This document shows, in pieces, positions 47,924 to 58,662 of a stretch of 64,000 nt of DNA. How positions within the stretch are numbered: the first letter of the stretch is position 1; each line of letters opens with the position of its first letter. The position numbers and the translations under genes are program-made. The notes under the pieces are model-generated. The model was given only the letters and a program-made list of their open reading frames with translations. It ran no database searches and was not told the origin of the DNA. Location: assembly GCA_902586495.1 (NCBI GenBank), contig CACIHQ010000003.1:36606-100605 (forward strand), written 5' to 3'. The DNA is from an uncultured Pelagibacteraceae bacterium. Its GTDB lineage: Bacteria > Pseudomonadota > Alphaproteobacteria > Pelagibacterales > Pelagibacteraceae.

Positions 47924-48973
47924 ATGTCAGAGATAAAGTTAGGCATTATCGGTGGTGGTCAACTCGGAAGTATGCTTTCAAATGCTGCACAAAAGTTGAA
48001 CGTAAAAACAGTAATCTATTGTGATGATTTAGATGCACCAGCAAAAAATTTTTGTGATGAGTTTATTTGTGGTAAATACGATGAAAAAGAAAAAATTAAT
48101 GAATTTATTGAAAAGGTAGATATCGCTACATATGAATTTGAAAATATTCCATTTGAAACTCTCAATGAAATCAATAAGACAAAGCCTGTATTACCAAAAC
48201 CATCTATCAATAGACTGATACAACACAGGTTAGCTGAAAAAGATTTTGTAAATAAACTTAATATTAGAACCACACAATATGCATCTATTGATAAAAAGTC
48301 TGACTTAGATTCTTTAAAAGATTTGCTTCCAGGTATTTTAAAAACAACAACTATGGGTTACGATGGTAAAGGCCAATACCCTATTAAAGAAATTAAAGAA
48401 GTAGATGCGTTAAATATAGATTTTTCCAAAGGCTACATACTAGAAAAATTAGTAAAACTTAAAAAAGAAATTTCAGTAATTATTACAAGATTTGGAAATA
48501 ACGAATATGAAATTTATGAACCAATAGAAAATATTCATGAAGATCAAATACTTAAATACTCCAGTATACCTGCTGATATAAGTGAAAATATTTTTAAACA
48601 GTCAAAAAATTGGGCTATGGATATTGCTGAAGAGTTAAAGTTTATAGGAACTCTTTGTGTAGAATTTTTTATAGATAGAAATGAAAATTTATTTGTTAAC
48701 GAAATTGCCCCTAGAGTACATAATTCTGGTCATCTCACTATCAATGCTTACAATGTTAGCCAATTTGAAAATCATGTAAGAGCAGTTTGTTCTCTAAAAA
48801 AAGTCTCGTTAAAAAAACTATATAATGCAAAGATGATTAATCTAATAGGAAGTCAGATTGAGCAATATAGAAAAAATAATAGTTTGGGTGAAAACGAATT
48901 TTTTTTTGATTATTTAAAAAAAGAAATTAAAGCTAAAAGGAAGATGGGACACATCACTACTTTGATAAAATGA
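47924..48973 (+). CDS. purK: N5-carboxyaminoimidazole ribonucleotide synthase
   Basis: IKLGIIGGGQLGSMLSNAAQKL...KTTTMGYDGKGQYPI...EIAPRVHNSGHLTINAY. Confidence 0.95.
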   Translation: MSEIKLGIIGGGQLGSMLSNAAQKLNVKTVIYCDDLDAPAKNFCDEFICGKYDEKEKINEFIEKVDIATYEFENIPFETLNEINKTKPVLPKPSINRLIQHRLAEKDFVNKLNIRTTQYASIDKKSDLDSLKDLLPGILKTTTMGYDGKGQYPIKEIKEVDALNIDFSKGYILEKLVKLKKEISVIITRFGNNEYEIYEPIENIHEDQILKYSSIPADISENIFKQSKNWAMDIAEELKFIGTLCVEFFIDRNENLFVNEIAPRVHNSGHLTINAYNVSQFENHVRAVCSLKKVSLKKLYNAKMINLIGSQIEQYRKNNSLGENEFFFDYLKKEIKAKRKMGHITTLIK

Positions 48974-49437
48974 TACAATCAATAGAAGGAAATTTTGATC
49001 ATCCAGAAGTAAATGAACTTCTTACAAAACATTTTAAAGAACTAAGAGCTGCATCCCCACAGGGAAGTGCCCATGTTCTGGATATCCCTGGTTTAAAAGT
49101 TTCCTCAATAAAATTTTGGAGTCTATGGGAAAATAATAACTTAATAGGATGTGGTGCGCTTAAATTTTTAAGTAAAGACCATGGTGAATTTAAGTCAATA
49201 AGAGTTCATGATGACTTTAGAAATAAAGGAAACGGAATTAAGATAATAAAACATTTAATCAATGAAGCAAAAAATCTAAATATTCTTAGAATTAGTATTG
49301 AAACAGGTTCTGGAGAATTTTTTGAGCCTGCAAGAAAGTTATTTAAAAGTTGTAACTTTCAGCCTTGTAAGCCTTTTGCGCATTATAAAGAGGACGTAAA
49401 TTCTCTTTATTTTACAAAACAAATTAGCAATGATTAA
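48970..49437 (+). CDS. GNAT family N-acetyltransferase
   Basis: GCGALKFLSKDHGEFKSIRVHDDFRNKGNGIKIIKHLINEAK. Confidence 0.9.
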   Translation: MIQSIEGNFDHPEVNELLTKHFKELRAASPQGSAHVLDIPGLKVSSIKFWSLWENNNLIGCGALKFLSKDHGEFKSIRVHDDFRNKGNGIKIIKHLINEAKNLNILRISIETGSGEFFEPARKLFKSCNFQPCKPFAHYKEDVNSLYFTKQISND

Positions 49438-49547
49438 TATTTAAACTTGTAAATAGATCAATTTAGTTGACAAAAGACTTAAAATTTTAAAGAAAGGCAC
49501 AATTACTTAATTATAAGTGATAAATTAACATAACAATAAGTAAAAAT

Positions 49548-49754
49548 ATGAGTCTACAAGGTAAAGTAAAATGGTTCAATCCGACTAAAGGTTATGGTTT
49601 TATTGAACGAGAAGACAAAGAAAAAGATGTATTTGTTCACGTTTCAGCAGTGAGAGACGCTGGCATGAACGGTTTAGATGAGGGTCAAGCTTTGACTTTC
49701 GATGTTGAAGATGGTCCTAAAGGTCCTTCAGCAGTTAACTTAAAAACTGCATAA
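49548..49754 (+). CDS. Cold-shock protein
   Basis: [31 protein letters not shown]. Confidence 0.96.
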   Translation: MSLQGKVKWFNPTKGYGFIEREDKEKDVFVHVSAVRDAGMNGLDEGQALTFDVEDGPKGPSAVNLKTA

Positions 49755-49846
49755 TTTTCAAAAATTTTATTGGCTGTATCAATCAAATAACTTAGGTATT
49801 TCATTTTTATGGCCAATAATTTTTTATCAAAAAGAAGCTATAAGTT

Positions 49847-50593
49847 ATGATTGGTATTCTTGGTGGAATGGGAACACAAGCAGGTCTTGATTTCTGTAAT
49901 AAACTTGCAGTGTTAAATAGAGGAAAAATTGATCAAGATTATCCTCTATTTTTACTTTATAATAAATCTAACATACCTGGTCGACCTGAGTCGATTGGAA
50001 TTCAGACAAGTAGATTAACAAATAGATTTTCAAATTCAAAAAATAAAAAAAAATATAGATTAGTCTTAGACAGTTTGCTCAAAGGATGCAGATTACTTAA
50101 AAAAGATAAATGTAAGTTTATTGTCATTCCATGTAATACAGCACATTATTGGTATGATGATTTAAAAAAAAAAATAAAATTACCAATAATAAACATGCCA
50201 AGAGAAGTCTATATTCATACAAAAAGGACGTGTAAAAAAAACTCACCTATAGGCTTACTAGCTACAGAAGGAACTATAATTACAGGTGTATATAATAAAT
50301 TTTTTGATACAAATTATAAATTGATACACCCAAATAAATTAATTCAAAAAAATTCTGTAAACCAAGCAATTAAACTTGTTAAAATGGGTAACGTAAAGGC
50401 AGCAGCTAAGAAAATTAAACCAGCTATAAATTTCTTGATTGAAAAGAAGTGTAAAAAAATTATTCTTGGTTGTACAGAATTACCCATAGCAATATTTGCC
50501 TTTAAATCATTTGATAAAATCAAAAAATCAAAAATTTTTTTAGATCCAAATTTAATTTTAGCAAATGCAGCAATGAAAAAATATCGAAAATAA
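49847..50593 (+). CDS. Aspartate/glutamate racemase family protein
   Basis: MIGILGGMGTQAGLDFCNKL...FIVIPCNTAHYWYDDLKK...KKIILGCTELPIA. Confidence 0.92.
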   Translation: MIGILGGMGTQAGLDFCNKLAVLNRGKIDQDYPLFLLYNKSNIPGRPESIGIQTSRLTNRFSNSKNKKKYRLVLDSLLKGCRLLKKDKCKFIVIPCNTAHYWYDDLKKKIKLPIINMPREVYIHTKRTCKKNSPIGLLATEGTIITGVYNKFFDTNYKLIHPNKLIQKNSVNQAIKLVKMGNVKAAAKKIKPAINFLIEKKCKKIILGCTELPIAIFAFKSFDKIKKSKIFLDPNLILANAAMKKYRK

Positions 50594-50596
50594 TCA

Positions 50597-51034
50597 ATGC
50601 AATCTAAAGATAAGCCATATGTTTTATATGTTGCAGAGGTAATCTATTTAGAAATTTCAGAAATTAAAAAAAAGAACTCAAATTTTTCAAATAAAGAGGC
50701 TATTGATGCTTTTATTGGTAACGGGACTTATAAAAATATTAGTAGCGGAAAATTTCATGATGATTGGCTAAAAGAATTAAAAGAAAATAATTTTATTGAT
50801 TTAAAAACAAATAAAAAAATTCCAGAGGAGACAATAAGACTATTAAAAATTCAAAAAGATTTGATGGTAAAACAACTTATCCAGTTTCCAGATCTTTATG
50901 ATACTAAAAATAATTTACCACTTGAAATATCCCAAAGAGCATTTGATCATATTTGGAGAATGTGTGAAAGTTATGAGTTATGGTGCAAAGAGACTAAACA
51001 AAATGAATTTATTCAATTACATATTACTGATTAG
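50597..51034 (+). CDS. Hypothetical protein
   Basis: 145 aa, 3 nt after the racemase gene, no recognised family. Confidence 0.6.
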   Translation: MQSKDKPYVLYVAEVIYLEISEIKKKNSNFSNKEAIDAFIGNGTYKNISSGKFHDDWLKELKENNFIDLKTNKKIPEETIRLLKIQKDLMVKQLIQFPDLYDTKNNLPLEISQRAFDHIWRMCESYELWCKETKQNEFIQLHITD

Positions 51035-51072
51035 TAAACTGTATAAATGATAATTAACCTATCAAGCTAAAA

Positions 51073-51921
51073 GTGATTAGAATATATCCTCTTATTTTTA
51101 TTCTGCTATGGTCTTCAGCATTTATAACCACTAAGCCAATTGTAGATAATAGCGACCCTTTTGTAGCATTGGCTTTTAGGTTTTTTTTTGTAGCTCTTGG
51201 TTTCTATTTTTTCTCTTATTATTTAAATCAATCATTAATTACAAATAAGAGAAAAATAGCTGAGGCTGTTTTAAGTGGTGTGCTTTTTCATGGATTTTAT
51301 TTAGGTGGAGTTTTTTATTCAATCTCAATTGGAATGCCAGTAGGAATAGCAGCTTTAATAGTCACTCTTCAACCGGTTTTAACAAACATCTTAAGTGGAC
51401 CCATCCTTGATGAGAAAATAACTACCCAACAATGGATTGGGGTTTTACTAGGTTTCACGGGTGCCTCTTTAGTTTTAGGTTTAGATATAGGTTCTGGTAT
51501 CCCTTTATTAGGACTTATCGCAACAATCATAGCTTTATTATCAATTACAATATCTACAATTTGGCAGAAAAAGATAAGTAAAAACTTACCTTTGTCAGTA
51601 AGTAATTTTTATCAGGCATCTGGAGGATGTTTATTTCATGTTCTAATAGTAATTTTCTTTGCTGAACCATATATAAATTTTACCAAGGTTTTTATTATTG
51701 CAATGAGCCATCAGGTACTGCTTGTCTCTTTTGGTGCTTTTACAATCTTAATGGTTTTAATTAAAAAAAATTCAGCAAGCAAAACTGTCTCGATATTTTT
51801 TTTAATTCCATCAACTTCAGCTTTAATGGCATGGTTTTTTTTAAATGAAAAATTAACTAATTTGGATGTTGTTGGCTTTATTGTAACATCTGTTGGGGTT
51901 TATATTGCTACAAGAGAATGA
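51073..51921 (+). CDS. EamA/DMT family transporter (GTG start)
   Basis: IRIYPLIFILLWSSAFITTKPIVDNSDPFVALAFRF...: about 10 TMs. Confidence 0.88.
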   Translation: MIRIYPLIFILLWSSAFITTKPIVDNSDPFVALAFRFFFVALGFYFFSYYLNQSLITNKRKIAEAVLSGVLFHGFYLGGVFYSISIGMPVGIAALIVTLQPVLTNILSGPILDEKITTQQWIGVLLGFTGASLVLGLDIGSGIPLLGLIATIIALLSITISTIWQKKISKNLPLSVSNFYQASGGCLFHVLIVIFFAEPYINFTKVFIIAMSHQVLLVSFGAFTILMVLIKKNSASKTVSIFFLIPSTSALMAWFFLNEKLTNLDVVGFIVTSVGVYIATRE

Positions 51922-51985
51922 AACTATTATATATTTTCAAAATTAATAAAAAGATATATTAATCGATAAATTTTAATTTAATGTA

Positions 51986-53671
51986 ATGGCTAAAGTAAAA
52001 TCAGATATAGAAATAGCAAGAAAAGCTAAAATGAAACCAATAGGTAAAATTTTAGCAAAAATTAAAGTTCCAGATGAGAGTAGTGCTTTCAGTCCAATGG
52101 GTAGACATATAGCAAAAATTAATTTTGAGTTTTTAGATAAATTAAAGAAAAAAAAAGATGGTAAATTAATTTTAGTCACTGCAATAACGCCTACACCAGC
52201 TGGTGAAGGAAAAACAACGACTTCGGTTGGTTTAAGTGATGGTTTAAATAAAATTGGTAAAAAATCTATCGTTTGTCTTAGAGAACCTAGTCTTGGTCCA
52301 TCTTTTGGAATGAAAGGCGGTGCTGCAGGAGGTGGTTATGCTCAAGTAGTTCCTATGGAACAAATAAATTTACATTTTACAGGTGACTTTCATGCAATTA
52401 CTTCAGCACATAATTTACTTTCAGCAATGATAGATAACCATATTTATTGGGGGAACAAACTAAATATTGATGAAAACAAAATAGTTTGGAAGCGTGTGAT
52501 GGATATGAATGATCGCGCTCTTAGATTTATTGACATTAATACTAGTGGGGTTGCTAAAGATTTCAAAAGAGTTGACGGTTTCGATATAACAGTCGCATCA
52601 GAAGTAATGGCAATTTTTTGTCTCTCTAATGATTTAAAAGATTTAGAAAAAAGAATTGGTAATATTACTTTTGCATATGACAAAAATGGAAAGCCACTTT
52701 ATGCTAGAGATATAAATGCTCATGGTCCTATGACGGTTTTACTCAAAGAAGCCATCAGACCAAATGTAACTCAAACTTTAGAAAATAATCCAGCAATTAT
52801 TCATGGAGGTCCATTTGCAAATATTGCTCACGGATGTAATTCAGTGATTGCAACGAAAACCGCTTTAAAATTATCTGATTATGTAGTTACTGAAGCAGGA
52901 TTTGGTGCAGATCTTGGTGCAGAAAAATTTTTAAATATTAAGTGTAGAAAAGCAGGCCTGACTCCAAGCTGTGTGGTAATAGTTGCAACAATAAGAGCAT
53001 TAAAGATGCATGGTGGTGTTGAAAAAGAAAACTTAAAAAAAGAAGATATTACTTCCTTAGAGAAAGGACTAGTTAATTTAGAAAGACACATTTCAAACAT
53101 TAAAAAATTTGGTTTAGAGCCAATTGTAGCCATAAATCATTTCGCACTTGATACCAAAGAAGAGGTAAATACTGTTTTAAATTTTTGTAAAAAAAATAAA
53201 GTAGAGGTCAGTGAATGTAAACATTGGGCTACAGGTGGAAATGGCACGAAAGACCTTGCAAAAAAGGTTGTTAAAGTTTGCAAAAATAAGAAAAATAAAT
53301 TTAAATTTTTATATAATAATAATCTTAAACTTTGGGATAAAATTGAGTTGATTGCCAAACAAATCTATAAAGCTGACAAAATAACTGCTGATGAAAAAGT
53401 TAAAGAACAATTAAAAGTTTTTGAAAATAATGGTCATGGAAATTTACCAGTTTGTATTGCAAAAACTCAATTTAGTTTTTCAACAGACCCAAAGCTTAAG
53501 GGTGCTCCATCAAATCATGAAATACCAATAAGAGAAGTGAGATTATCATCAGGAGCAGAATTTGTGGTGGTTGTTTGTGGTTCAATAATGACAATGCCAG
53601 GATTACCAAGAGTACCAGCAGCTGATACTATTAAGTTAAACCAAAAAGGCCAAATTGAGGGATTATTTTAA
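51986..53671 (+). CDS. fhs: Formate-tetrahydrofolate ligase
   Basis: [62 protein letters not shown]. Confidence 0.97.
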   Translation: MAKVKSDIEIARKAKMKPIGKILAKIKVPDESSAFSPMGRHIAKINFEFLDKLKKKKDGKLILVTAITPTPAGEGKTTTSVGLSDGLNKIGKKSIVCLREPSLGPSFGMKGGAAGGGYAQVVPMEQINLHFTGDFHAITSAHNLLSAMIDNHIYWGNKLNIDENKIVWKRVMDMNDRALRFIDINTSGVAKDFKRVDGFDITVASEVMAIFCLSNDLKDLEKRIGNITFAYDKNGKPLYARDINAHGPMTVLLKEAIRPNVTQTLENNPAIIHGGPFANIAHGCNSVIATKTALKLSDYVVTEAGFGADLGAEKFLNIKCRKAGLTPSCVVIVATIRALKMHGGVEKENLKKEDITSLEKGLVNLERHISNIKKFGLEPIVAINHFALDTKEEVNTVLNFCKKNKVEVSECKHWATGGNGTKDLAKKVVKVCKNKKNKFKFLYNNNLKLWDKIELIAKQIYKADKITADEKVKEQLKVFENNGHGNLPVCIAKTQFSFSTDPKLKGAPSNHEIPIREVRLSSGAEFVVVVCGSIMTMPGLPRVPAADTIKLNQKGQIEGLF

Positions 53672-54450
53672 TTTAACTCCTTAAGCCAATTTTTAAGCTC
53701 TAACATTTTTTTTTCTTTAACAGTGATCTGAATTTCTTTCTCAATAAGAGAGATATGCTTTTCGAGATCATTCTCATTTTCGAATACTTTTCTATCTTCA
53801 ATTAATCTTTTTCTTCTAAAATTAATTAGACTTATCATTTTTTCATAAGTTATTTCAGGATGATATTGCAGACCCCATACTCTAGTTTTGTTTACTTCAA
53901 AATATAAACCTTGGACTTTATTAACTTTATTAGACGCTAGACAAATACCGTTTTCAGGAATTTTTACTACTTCATCATAATTAAAAGCTGCAGAATTAAA
54001 TTTTTTTTCTTTATCTTTATATAGTGGATGCTTTAGGCCCTCTTCATTTAACTCAATTTCTTTTGCGATCCCAACATGAGATACATTTGCTTTTTTAACT
54101 TGGCCACCAGCAGCAGTCACAGCTACTTGCATGCCCCAGCAAATCCCTAGAATATTTTTAACCTTTTTTTGACAATTTTTCATAAATTCAATTTGTCTTT
54201 TTATTTCTGGAGTATCGTTATAAATATTCAAACTGCTTCCTCCCCAGATTAAACCATCGTAAATGTGCAACTTATCGTTGAAACTATCAATATTTTTATC
54301 TGACGATGGATTAACTATATCTAGCATTATCTCTTTCGATAAATAATCTAAACTTTCTTTTAAACTTTGGGTGTGAGTTTGGATTCCAGCCTTAGTAAAA
54401 GTATTATTTTCTTCCTCTAAATTTCCCTCAACTATCAAAATTTTTTTCAT
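53668..54450 (-). CDS. Class I glutamine amidotransferase-like protein
   Basis: [21 protein letters not shown]...[13 protein letters not shown]. Confidence 0.9.
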   Translation of the reverse strand: MKKILIVEGNLEEENNTFTKAGIQTHTQSLKESLDYLSKEIMLDIVNPSSDKNIDSFNDKLHIYDGLIWGGSSLNIYNDTPEIKRQIEFMKNCQKKVKNILGICWGMQVAVTAAGGQVKKANVSHVGIAKEIELNEEGLKHPLYKDKEKKFNSAAFNYDEVVKIPENGICLASNKVNKVQGLYFEVNKTRVWGLQYHPEITYEKMISLINFRRKRLIEDRKVFENENDLEKHISLIEKEIQITVKEKKMLELKNWLKELN

Positions 54451-54584
54451 AATCGTAATCTAGCTTATCTTCAAACTTTATAATTAGTTGATATGCAATC
54501 ATAATCATCAAAGTTAAGAGGAAAAATTTTCTTCAATCTAAAGTTGTATAATTTTGAATTACTAGGAGAGTTATATTTTTTTAA

Positions 54585-54603
54585 ATTAATAATGATTATC
54601 AAT
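54585..54603. promoter_or_regulatory. Fur-box-like 19-bp near-palindrome upstream of liv operon
   Basis: ATTAATAATGATTATCAAT: differs by one base from ATTGATAATGATTATCAAT at 29390-29408. Confidence 0.65.
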
Positions 54604-54678
54604 TGCAGAAACCCTAGCTATGTGGTTAGATTATATCTTATTATAATGTTTAACATAACTAAACAAAAGGGAGGAATA

Positions 54679-56019
54679 ATGTTAGCAAAAATGATTAAAA
54701 AGCTAACCTCTACTCTAACAGTAGTTATAGCTTTAATTTCTTCACTTGGTTTACCTCAAAATGTATTTGCGGCGGAGACACAGTACTTTCCAGTAGCAAG
54801 TAGCCGTGTCGGACCATACTCAGCAATGGGAACTGGTTACTACGGTGCTCAGATTGATTACATGAACTATGTAAACATGACAGGTGGGGTGAATGGAGTA
54901 ATGCTTACATGGCAGGAATGTGAGACTGAGTATAACGCTGTTAAAACAGTTGAGTGTTATCAGAGACTTTTAGAAAAAGACGGACAAAGAATAGTAGTGT
55001 TCGATACTTTAGGAACACCAGGAGCATACGCAGTAATTAATCGTATGGCAAAAGACAATGTTGTTTTAGCTCAATATGGTTACGGAAGAACTGATGGTGC
55101 TGATGGAAGAGTTTGGCCTTGGGTATTTAATGCTGCAAGTCACTATTGGTCACAAATAGCTGTTAAACTTAAGTTTATGGCTAAGATCGAAGGCGGAATT
55201 GATAAGATGAAAGGTAAAAAAATCGTTCACTTACACATCGACTCTGCTTACGGTAGAGAGCCATTACCAGCAATGAGAAAAATTTGTAATGACTGGGGAG
55301 TTAAATTGATTGAGATATCAATTCCACCTCCAGGTCTTGAACAACAATCTCAGTGGCTGCAAATCAGAAAAGAAAAACCTGATTGGGTTACTTTCTGGGG
55401 AGCAGGTTCTGGAATGAATTCAACAGCAATGACTAATGCTGCTAGAATTAATTTCCCAAGAGATAGAATGATGTATGTAACATTCGGTGCTGCCGAAGAG
55501 GATATGTACCCAGCAGGTGATGCAGCTAAGGGAACTTATGCTGTTGCAAATGCTTTGCCAGGAGAATATCCGTTAGTTAAAGACATCAAAGATAAAGTAT
55601 ATGGTGCTGGAAAAGGTAACTTAGCTGATCCAAATAGGATTGGTTCAGTTTACTGGAATAGAGGACTAGGTGCTGCAGTTATGTGGATTGAGGGTTTAAG
55701 AAATGCTCAAAAAATGCATAACAAAGTTGGTAAAGCAGTAACTGGTGCTGAGTTTAGAGACGGTTATGAAGCAATTAACATGACTGAAGCTAGACTGAAA
55801 GAGCTTGGAGTTGGTGGTATGTTAGCTCCATTCGCTATTACATGTGCAAACCATGAAGGTGCCGGTAAATTTGCTGTAATGCAGTGGGATGGAACAAAAT
55901 TCAACCAGGTTACTGGTTGGGAAGCACCAGGTGATCCTGCATTTATTAGAGGTCTAGTAGAGGCATCTGCAGCTAAGTTTGCTAAAGAGAACAACATTAC
56001 ACCGAAAAAATGCGGATAA
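54679..56019 (+). CDS. Branched-chain amino acid/urea-type ABC substrate-binding protein
   Basis: Signal peptide MLAKMIKKLTSTLTVVIALISSLGLPQNVFAAE after GGGAGG RBS; Peripla_BP_6-like. The track start at 54544 includes the operator region and is probably wrong. Confidence 0.88.
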   Translation: MLAKMIKKLTSTLTVVIALISSLGLPQNVFAAETQYFPVASSRVGPYSAMGTGYYGAQIDYMNYVNMTGGVNGVMLTWQECETEYNAVKTVECYQRLLEKDGQRIVVFDTLGTPGAYAVINRMAKDNVVLAQYGYGRTDGADGRVWPWVFNAASHYWSQIAVKLKFMAKIEGGIDKMKGKKIVHLHIDSAYGREPLPAMRKICNDWGVKLIEISIPPPGLEQQSQWLQIRKEKPDWVTFWGAGSGMNSTAMTNAARINFPRDRMMYVTFGAAEEDMYPAGDAAKGTYAVANALPGEYPLVKDIKDKVYGAGKGNLADPNRIGSVYWNRGLGAAVMWIEGLRNAQKMHNKVGKAVTGAEFRDGYEAINMTEARLKELGVGGMLAPFAITCANHEGAGKFAVMQWDGTKFNQVTGWEAPGDPAFIRGLVEASAAKFAKENNITPKKCG

Positions 56020-56046
56020 TTAATTTAGAGATAAATTAATATCTGT

Positions 56047-56091
56047 TAGAGGGGAAGTTTAAATATTAAATTATTTTAAACTCCCCCTTTA
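56047..56091 (+). terminator. Hairpin between liv SBP and ATPase genes
   Basis: AGAGGGGAAGTTTAAA-TATTAAATTATT-TTTAAACTCCCCCTTT. Confidence 0.65.
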
Positions 56092-56125
56092 AATAAAATT
56101 TAATTTAATATAAAAAGAAAGCTTA

Positions 56126-56944
56126 ATGAGTAACACTTCAACTAACATTCTTGATATTAAAAATATTGAAGTAATGTATGATAATGTCATTTTAGCTTTA
56201 CACGATGTATCTCTAAAAGTTCCTAAAGGAAAAGTAGTTGCATTATTAGGAGCAAACGGTGCAGGTAAAAGTACTACACTAAAAGCAGTTTCAACCATGT
56301 TAGCTTCAGAAAGAGGCAAAGTTACAAAAGGTTCAATAGATTATGATGGTACTTCGATTGAAAAACAAAATCCTTCACAAATGGTCGGGCTCGGAATGGT
56401 CCAAGTATTAGAGGGCAGAAGATGTTTTGGTCACCTTACTGTTGAGGAGAACATTATTTCAGGAGCATATTCAAGAAAATTATCAAAAGGTGATATCAAT
56501 CAAGAATTAGAAAAAATTTACACTTATTTTATAAGACTTAAAGAAAGAAGAAAAAGTCAAGCAGCATTTACTTCAGGTGGAGAGCAACAGATGATAGCAG
56601 TTGCAAGAGCTATGATGGCAAAACCTAAGATGCTACTATTGGATGAACCTACAATGGGTTTAGCACCACAATTAGTGGCTGAGATCTTTAATATCGTAAA
56701 AGAATTAAACCAAAAAGAAGGTGTTAGTATTTTACTTGCTGAACAAAATACCAACGTTGCACTTAAAAATTCAGATTATGGTTATATTATTGAAACAGGA
56801 AGAGTTATGTTAGATGGTACAGCTAAGAGTTTATTGAGTAATGATCAGGTAAAAGAATTATATTTGGGTATTTCAAAGAAAGGTAGAAAAAATTTCAGAG
56901 ACGTACTTAAAGAAGAAAGTTTAACGAAGAAAAAAATTAATTAA
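56126..56944 (+). CDS. livF: Branched-chain amino acid-type ABC transporter ATP-binding protein LivF
   Basis: GANGAGKSTTLKAVSTML, TSGGEQQMIAVARAMM, LLLDEPTMGLAP. Confidence 0.92.
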   Translation: MSNTSTNILDIKNIEVMYDNVILALHDVSLKVPKGKVVALLGANGAGKSTTLKAVSTMLASERGKVTKGSIDYDGTSIEKQNPSQMVGLGMVQVLEGRRCFGHLTVEENIISGAYSRKLSKGDINQELEKIYTYFIRLKERRKSQAAFTSGGEQQMIAVARAMMAKPKMLLLDEPTMGLAPQLVAEIFNIVKELNQKEGVSILLAEQNTNVALKNSDYGYIIETGRVMLDGTAKSLLSNDQVKELYLGISKKGRKNFRDVLKEESLTKKKIN

Positions 56945-56946
56945 AA

Positions 56947-57741
56947 ATGGCACAAGAGAGAAAATTTAAAATAGGTAAACCAATATTAGAAGTAAAAAAT
57001 ATCTCACTTTCTTTTGGTGGTGTTAAGGCAATAACTGATACTTCGTTTGATGTGCTTGAGCATGAAGTTAGAGCTATAATCGGACCTAATGGAGCTGGAA
57101 AAAGCTCAATGCTTAATTGTATAAATGGAATTTATAAGCCTCAACAAGGGACTGTTTCGTTTAGGGGACAACAAATACCAAATATAACTCCAAATATCAT
57201 GGCTCAAATGGGTCTTTCTAGAACTTTTCAAAACTTAGCTCTATTCAAAAGAATGTCAGTTTTAGATAATATTTTAGTTGGCCGAAAACTTCACACAAAA
57301 ACAAATTTTCTTGAAGTTGCATTTCAACTACCTAAAGTTAAAAAAGAAGAAAAGATTAATAGAGATAGATCTGAAGAAATAATTAGTTTTTTAGAGATTG
57401 AAGATATTAAAGATACACCAGTTGGGAAACTTCCATATGGATTACAAAAGAAAGTAGAATTAGGTCGAGCTCTTGCAACAGACTCATCTGTAATTTTATT
57501 AGATGAGCCTATGGCTGGCATGAATGTTGAAGAGAAAAGAGATATGTGTAGATTTATATTAAAAGTAAATGATGAACTTGGCACAACTATGGTTCTTATT
57601 GAGCATGACATGGGAGTAGTCATGGATATATCAGATAGAGTTGTAGTACTTGATTATGGTAAAGTTATTGGTGATGGTACGCCTGATGAAGTAAGATCAA
57701 ATCAAAAAGTAATAGACGCTTATTTGGGAGTGGAACATTAG
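56947..57741 (+). CDS. livG: Branched-chain amino acid-type ABC transporter ATP-binding protein LivG
   Basis: ISLSFGGVKAITDTSFDV...GPNGAGKSSMLNCINGIYKP; GLSRTFQNLALF. Confidence 0.92.
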   Translation: MAQERKFKIGKPILEVKNISLSFGGVKAITDTSFDVLEHEVRAIIGPNGAGKSSMLNCINGIYKPQQGTVSFRGQQIPNITPNIMAQMGLSRTFQNLALFKRMSVLDNILVGRKLHTKTNFLEVAFQLPKVKKEEKINRDRSEEIISFLEIEDIKDTPVGKLPYGLQKKVELGRALATDSSVILLDEPMAGMNVEEKRDMCRFILKVNDELGTTMVLIEHDMGVVMDISDRVVVLDYGKVIGDGTPDEVRSNQKVIDAYLGVEH

Positions 57742-57750
57742 GATAAAGAT

Positions 57751-58659
57751 ATGGTTGATGAATTACTATTTTTTATGGAAGTTTTGGTTGGTGGTTTGCT
57801 TGCTGGAACTATGTATTCGTTAGTAGCTTTAGGATTCGTTCTAATTTTTAAAGCTTCAGCAACGTTTAACTTTTCACAAGGAGCTATGGTTTTTTTCTCA
57901 GTGCTTGCTTTTTGTGGTTTCATGCAAGATTTTAACATACCTTTTGTACTTGCATTTATTATGGCTGCTCTTTTAATGGTAGTCGTTGGTCTATGTACCG
58001 AAAGGTTTGTTTTAAGACCTCTCATGAATGCAAGCGAAGACACAGTGCTAATGGCTACAATCGGTCTAGGATATGTTTTAGAGGGCTTGGCTCAAGCAGC
58101 ATGGGGAGTAGAAGTAAGAAGATTAGATTTAGGTATAGGAGATTTTCCAGTACCGTGGATCGCTGATAACTTAAAATTATTCATTAGTGCTCTTGATATT
58201 ACTGCAGGACTTGTGGCTGCTATTATGATTATTGGTTTATTCCTTCTGTTTAAATACACAAAAATTGGTCTTGGTTTGAGAGCTGTTGCAGATGATGCAG
58301 GTGCCGCTAGTTCAATAGGAATTCCTTTAAAACATATTATGTTACTAGTTTGGTCTGCTGCTGGAGTTGTGGCATTAGTTGCAGGATGTATGTGGGGTGC
58401 AAGAGCTGGTGTTCAATTTGCCTTAGTTGACTTAGCTCTAAAAGCTTTACCAGTTTTAATTATAGGTGGTTTCTCATCTATCCCAGGTGCAATTATTGGT
58501 GGCTTGATCATTGGTGCAGTAGAGAAAGTTTTAGAAGTATACATTGGACCGTTTTTTGGAGGCGCAATTGAAGGTTGGGCTCCTTACGTCTTAGCAATAT
58601 TCTTTTTATTATATAGACCGGAAGGTTTATTTGGAGAAAAAATTATTAGGAGAGTTTAA
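57751..58659 (+). CDS. livH: Branched-chain amino acid-type ABC permease LivH
   Basis: GGLLAGTMYSLVALGFVLIFKASATFNFSQGAMVFFS. Confidence 0.92.
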   Translation: MVDELLFFMEVLVGGLLAGTMYSLVALGFVLIFKASATFNFSQGAMVFFSVLAFCGFMQDFNIPFVLAFIMAALLMVVVGLCTERFVLRPLMNASEDTVLMATIGLGYVLEGLAQAAWGVEVRRLDLGIGDFPVPWIADNLKLFISALDITAGLVAAIMIIGLFLLFKYTKIGLGLRAVADDAGAASSIGIPLKHIMLLVWSAAGVVALVAGCMWGARAGVQFALVDLALKALPVLIIGGFSSIPGAIIGGLIIGAVEKVLEVYIGPFFGGAIEGWAPYVLAIFFLLYRPEGLFGEKIIRRV

Positions 58660-58662
58660 TTT

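Noticed and set aside
49755-49846. Possible long-loop terminator after the cold-shock gene (ATTGGC...GCCAAT)
   Set aside because: Loop of about 40 nt and no unambiguous stem extension; too weak to call as a terminator.
54544-54678. N-terminal extension of the Liv SBP in the ORF track
   Set aside because: Signal peptide and RBS support ATG 54679; the extension contains the Fur-like operator.
57738-58043. 101-aa minus-strand ORF inside livH
   Set aside because: Shadow ORF antisense to livH; the same reasoning applies to the other 60-100-aa antisense ORFs in the track (e.g. 5177-5422, 8387-8656, 36145-36420, 42681-42971, 52444-52683, 57324-57623).
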